Assembly: GCF_000744105.1 (NCBI RefSeq)
Contig: NZ_JQLH01000001.1
Coordinates: forward strand, 1,488,001 to 1,552,000
Length of the DNA: 64,000 nt
Direction of reading: 5' to 3'
DNA from: Maribacter forsetii DSM 18668
GTDB lineage: Bacteria; Bacteroidota; Bacteroidia; Flavobacteriales; Flavobacteriaceae
In this document: positions 62,720-64,000 of the stretch, piece after piece
How positions within the stretch are numbered: position 1 is the first letter of the stretch
How the letters are laid out: each line of letters opens with the position of its first letter
Translations under genes and position numbers: made by a program
The notes under the pieces: model-generated
What the model was told of the DNA's origin: nothing
What the model saw: the letters and a program-made list of their open reading frames with translations, nothing else
Database searches by the model: none

Positions 62720-64000
62720 GTGTTGAGCAAAATTCAAAATTATATTACAACTTCTTTTAAAGAATTGCTATTGTTCCTTGGCAGCACTAGTTTTTCTAAA
62801 TCTGTACTTACTGTAATTGCCGTGGTAACACCATTGGCAATTGGTGTATCTACAGGATATACTGAGATAGGTGTTGCCATCTGTTTTGGTGCCTTTTGGT
62901 GCAACCCAAGTGATGTAAATGGTAGCCTTAAGCACAAGGTATATGGTATTTTATTCTCAGCTGCCTTAGTTATGGTGGTTAGTTTTATTGGTGGCTATGT
63001 TCATTATTCTCCTTGGTTATCATTGGTGATTTTAGGATTGACCAGTTTTGGTATTTCTTTAATTTCATCTTACGGATTTAGGGCTTCGCTCATTAGTTTT
63101 TCAGGATTGTTGGCACTGATATTAAGCTTTGCCCATACGCCCGATAAGTTAAAAATTTATGAGTATTCTTTGTTGGTGGGGCTTGGCGGTCTCTGGTATT
63201 TGGCAGTCTCTTTACTGTGGTATAAAATCAACCCAAAGGGGCAGACAGAAGAGATTTTATATGAAACTATAGCGCGTACCGGTAAGTTGATGAAGAAACG
63301 TGGAAAGCTTATCAACGAGCTGTCTAATAGAAAAAAACTACTTAAAAGTTTATTCTTAATGCAAAGCGAATTGACCGAGCAACACGAGACACTTCGCGAA
63401 ATTCTTATTCTTTCTCGTAAAAATTCTGGTAGGTCTGTGTACAACGGTAAGCGAGTACTAGTTTTGGTACAACTGATAGAAATGTTGGAAACTGCAGGGG
63501 CAAACCCTGTAAACTATACCAAGATGGATAAGCAGTTTCAAATGTATCCAGAATTTACCAAGCTGTTTCAAAATCTCATTTTCGAAATGGCAAAACAATT
63601 ACAGACCATTGCAGAAGTTGGAAATAAACCAAATAAAATACCGAAGCATGATGTTCTAAGTGCACGTTTTGAAGAGATACGTATAAGAATTCAAGACCTC
63701 GGTAAAATAAAAGAAGCAAAGGCATATGAAGCATTTATTATGTTTCAGAATTTTTTAGAGTATCAAGAAAAACAATTCGATAAGTTGAAGCGTATAAAGT
63801 GGTTGTTAAGTGATCACGATGTTGCATCAGAAGAGTTTATAGATAAAGAGATTTTAAAACGATTCTTAATCTCTCAAGATTATAGTCCGCGTATTTTATT
63901 GCGAAACCTCAGTTTTAGGTCTACTATTTTTAGACATTCATTGCGTATGGCGGTTACTCTAATGATCGGATTTGTGCTGGGTAATATATTCGCTTTTCAA
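62720..64000 (+). CDS. FUSC/YccS-like inner-membrane protein, 5' part (3' end outside window)
   Basis: The frame is open from GTG 62720 (or TTG 62723) through the window end, 427 codons. It has about five membrane segments at 30-150 (KSVLTVIAVVTPLAIGV, ICFGAFWCNPSDVNGS, LVMVVSFIGGYVHYSP, LVILGLTSFGISLISS, FSGLLALILSF), then a long helical cytoplasmic region (about 160-400) with LLWYKINPKGQTEE, and the start of a second membrane bundle (FRSTIFRHSLRMAVTLMIGF). This is the YccS/FUSC family layout (aromatic-acid efflux-like; substrate unknown). Start codon is chosen to follow the -7 box at 62697. Confidence 0.85.
   Translation, partial: MLSKIQNYITTSFKELLLFLGSTSFSKSVLTVIAVVTPLAIGVSTGYTEIGVAICFGAFWCNPSDVNGSLKHKVYGILFSAALVMVVSFIGGYVHYSPWLSLVILGLTSFGISLISSYGFRASLISFSGLLALILSFAHTPDKLKIYEYSLLVGLGGLWYLAVSLLWYKINPKGQTEEILYETIARTGKLMKKRGKLINELSNRKKLLKSLFLMQSELTEQHETLREILILSRKNSGRSVYNGKRVLVLVQLIEMLETAGANPVNYTKMDKQFQMYPEFTKLFQNLIFEMAKQLQTIAEVGNKPNKIPKHDVLSARFEEIRIRIQDLGKIKEAKAYEAFIMFQNFLEYQEKQFDKLKRIKWLLSDHDVASEEFIDKEILKRFLISQDYSPRILLRNLSFRSTIFRHSLRMAVTLMIGFVLGNIFAFQ

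Noticed and set aside
62740..62937. Minus-strand open frame at the right end
   Set aside because: It is a shadow of the FUSC-like gene, whose plus-strand frame has clear membrane segments.
1..64000. CRISPR arrays, insertion sequences, prophage or integrative elements
   Set aside because: No regularly spaced repeats, transposase, integrase or phage genes were recognised; the single palindromic repeat at 1140 is the only mobile-like trace.

Overview
The window is a low-GC bacterial chromosome segment, almost certainly from a marine member of the Flavobacteriaceae (Bacteroidota; Maribacter/Zobellia-like, inferred). Supporting signs are Bacteroidota-type promoters (TTG, about 19-21 bp, then TAnnTTTG), Bacteroidota-style gene families, a zinc-less RecQ, both AcnB and a mitochondrial-type aconitase, a carotenoid operon behind a B12-binding MerR regulator, and an intergenic palindrome of a type common in these genomes. 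No prophage, transposase, integrase or CRISPR array was seen. Both ends cut genes: pssA at the left, a FUSC/YccS-like membrane protein at the right.

Left third (1-22 kb), housekeeping: pssA, a DinB-fold protein, an amine oxidase, a tRNA-dihydrouridine synthase, a B12-type radical SAM protein and a PhoD-like phosphatase; then an effector-binding protein/MFS pair followed by a DUF4345-like gene broken by an in-frame TGA. A minus-strand cluster carries kdsD, tatC, an AhpD-like gene and lptB. Then come recQ, a secreted CarboxypepD_reg protein, a pseudouridine synthase/serine-hydrolase operon, and a PpiC-lipoprotein/SurA/MoxR operon.

Middle (22-40 kb), metabolism: acnB and a second aconitase flank a PLP decarboxylase. 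A cysteine-free thioredoxin-fold protein follows. The operon carH-like/crtI/crtB/crtZ makes hydroxylated carotenoids and is probably light-controlled through adenosylcobalamin. After a tRNA-Leu(GAG), an AraC regulator diverges from a complete trans-4-hydroxy-L-proline route (deaminase, alpha-ketoglutarate semialdehyde dehydrogenase, 4-hydroxyproline epimerase, D-hydroxyproline dehydrogenase).

Right third (40-62.5 kb), the most unusual part: a signalling operon (receiver, H-NOX nitric-oxide sensor, triple-PAS kinase, FIST sensor, second kinase, Hpt, LytTR regulator) lies next to a second kinase/receiver pair and an exopolysaccharide-like locus. That locus has a TPR/beta-barrel exporter, two paralogous GT4 glycosyltransferases, a receiver-GT2 fusion, a flippase, a membrane-anchored GH5-like hydrolase, an Ig-like lipoprotein and a 1029-residue GT-C-like membrane protein. 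A 12-bp element, CATTCGTCTACA, resembling the site of the LytTR regulator AlgR, precedes both the signalling operon and the first GT4 gene. I infer a nitric-oxide/FIST-responsive phosphorelay that controls a polysaccharide machine both transcriptionally (LytTR) and directly (receiver fused to a glycosyltransferase). This is the best candidate here for an undescribed system.
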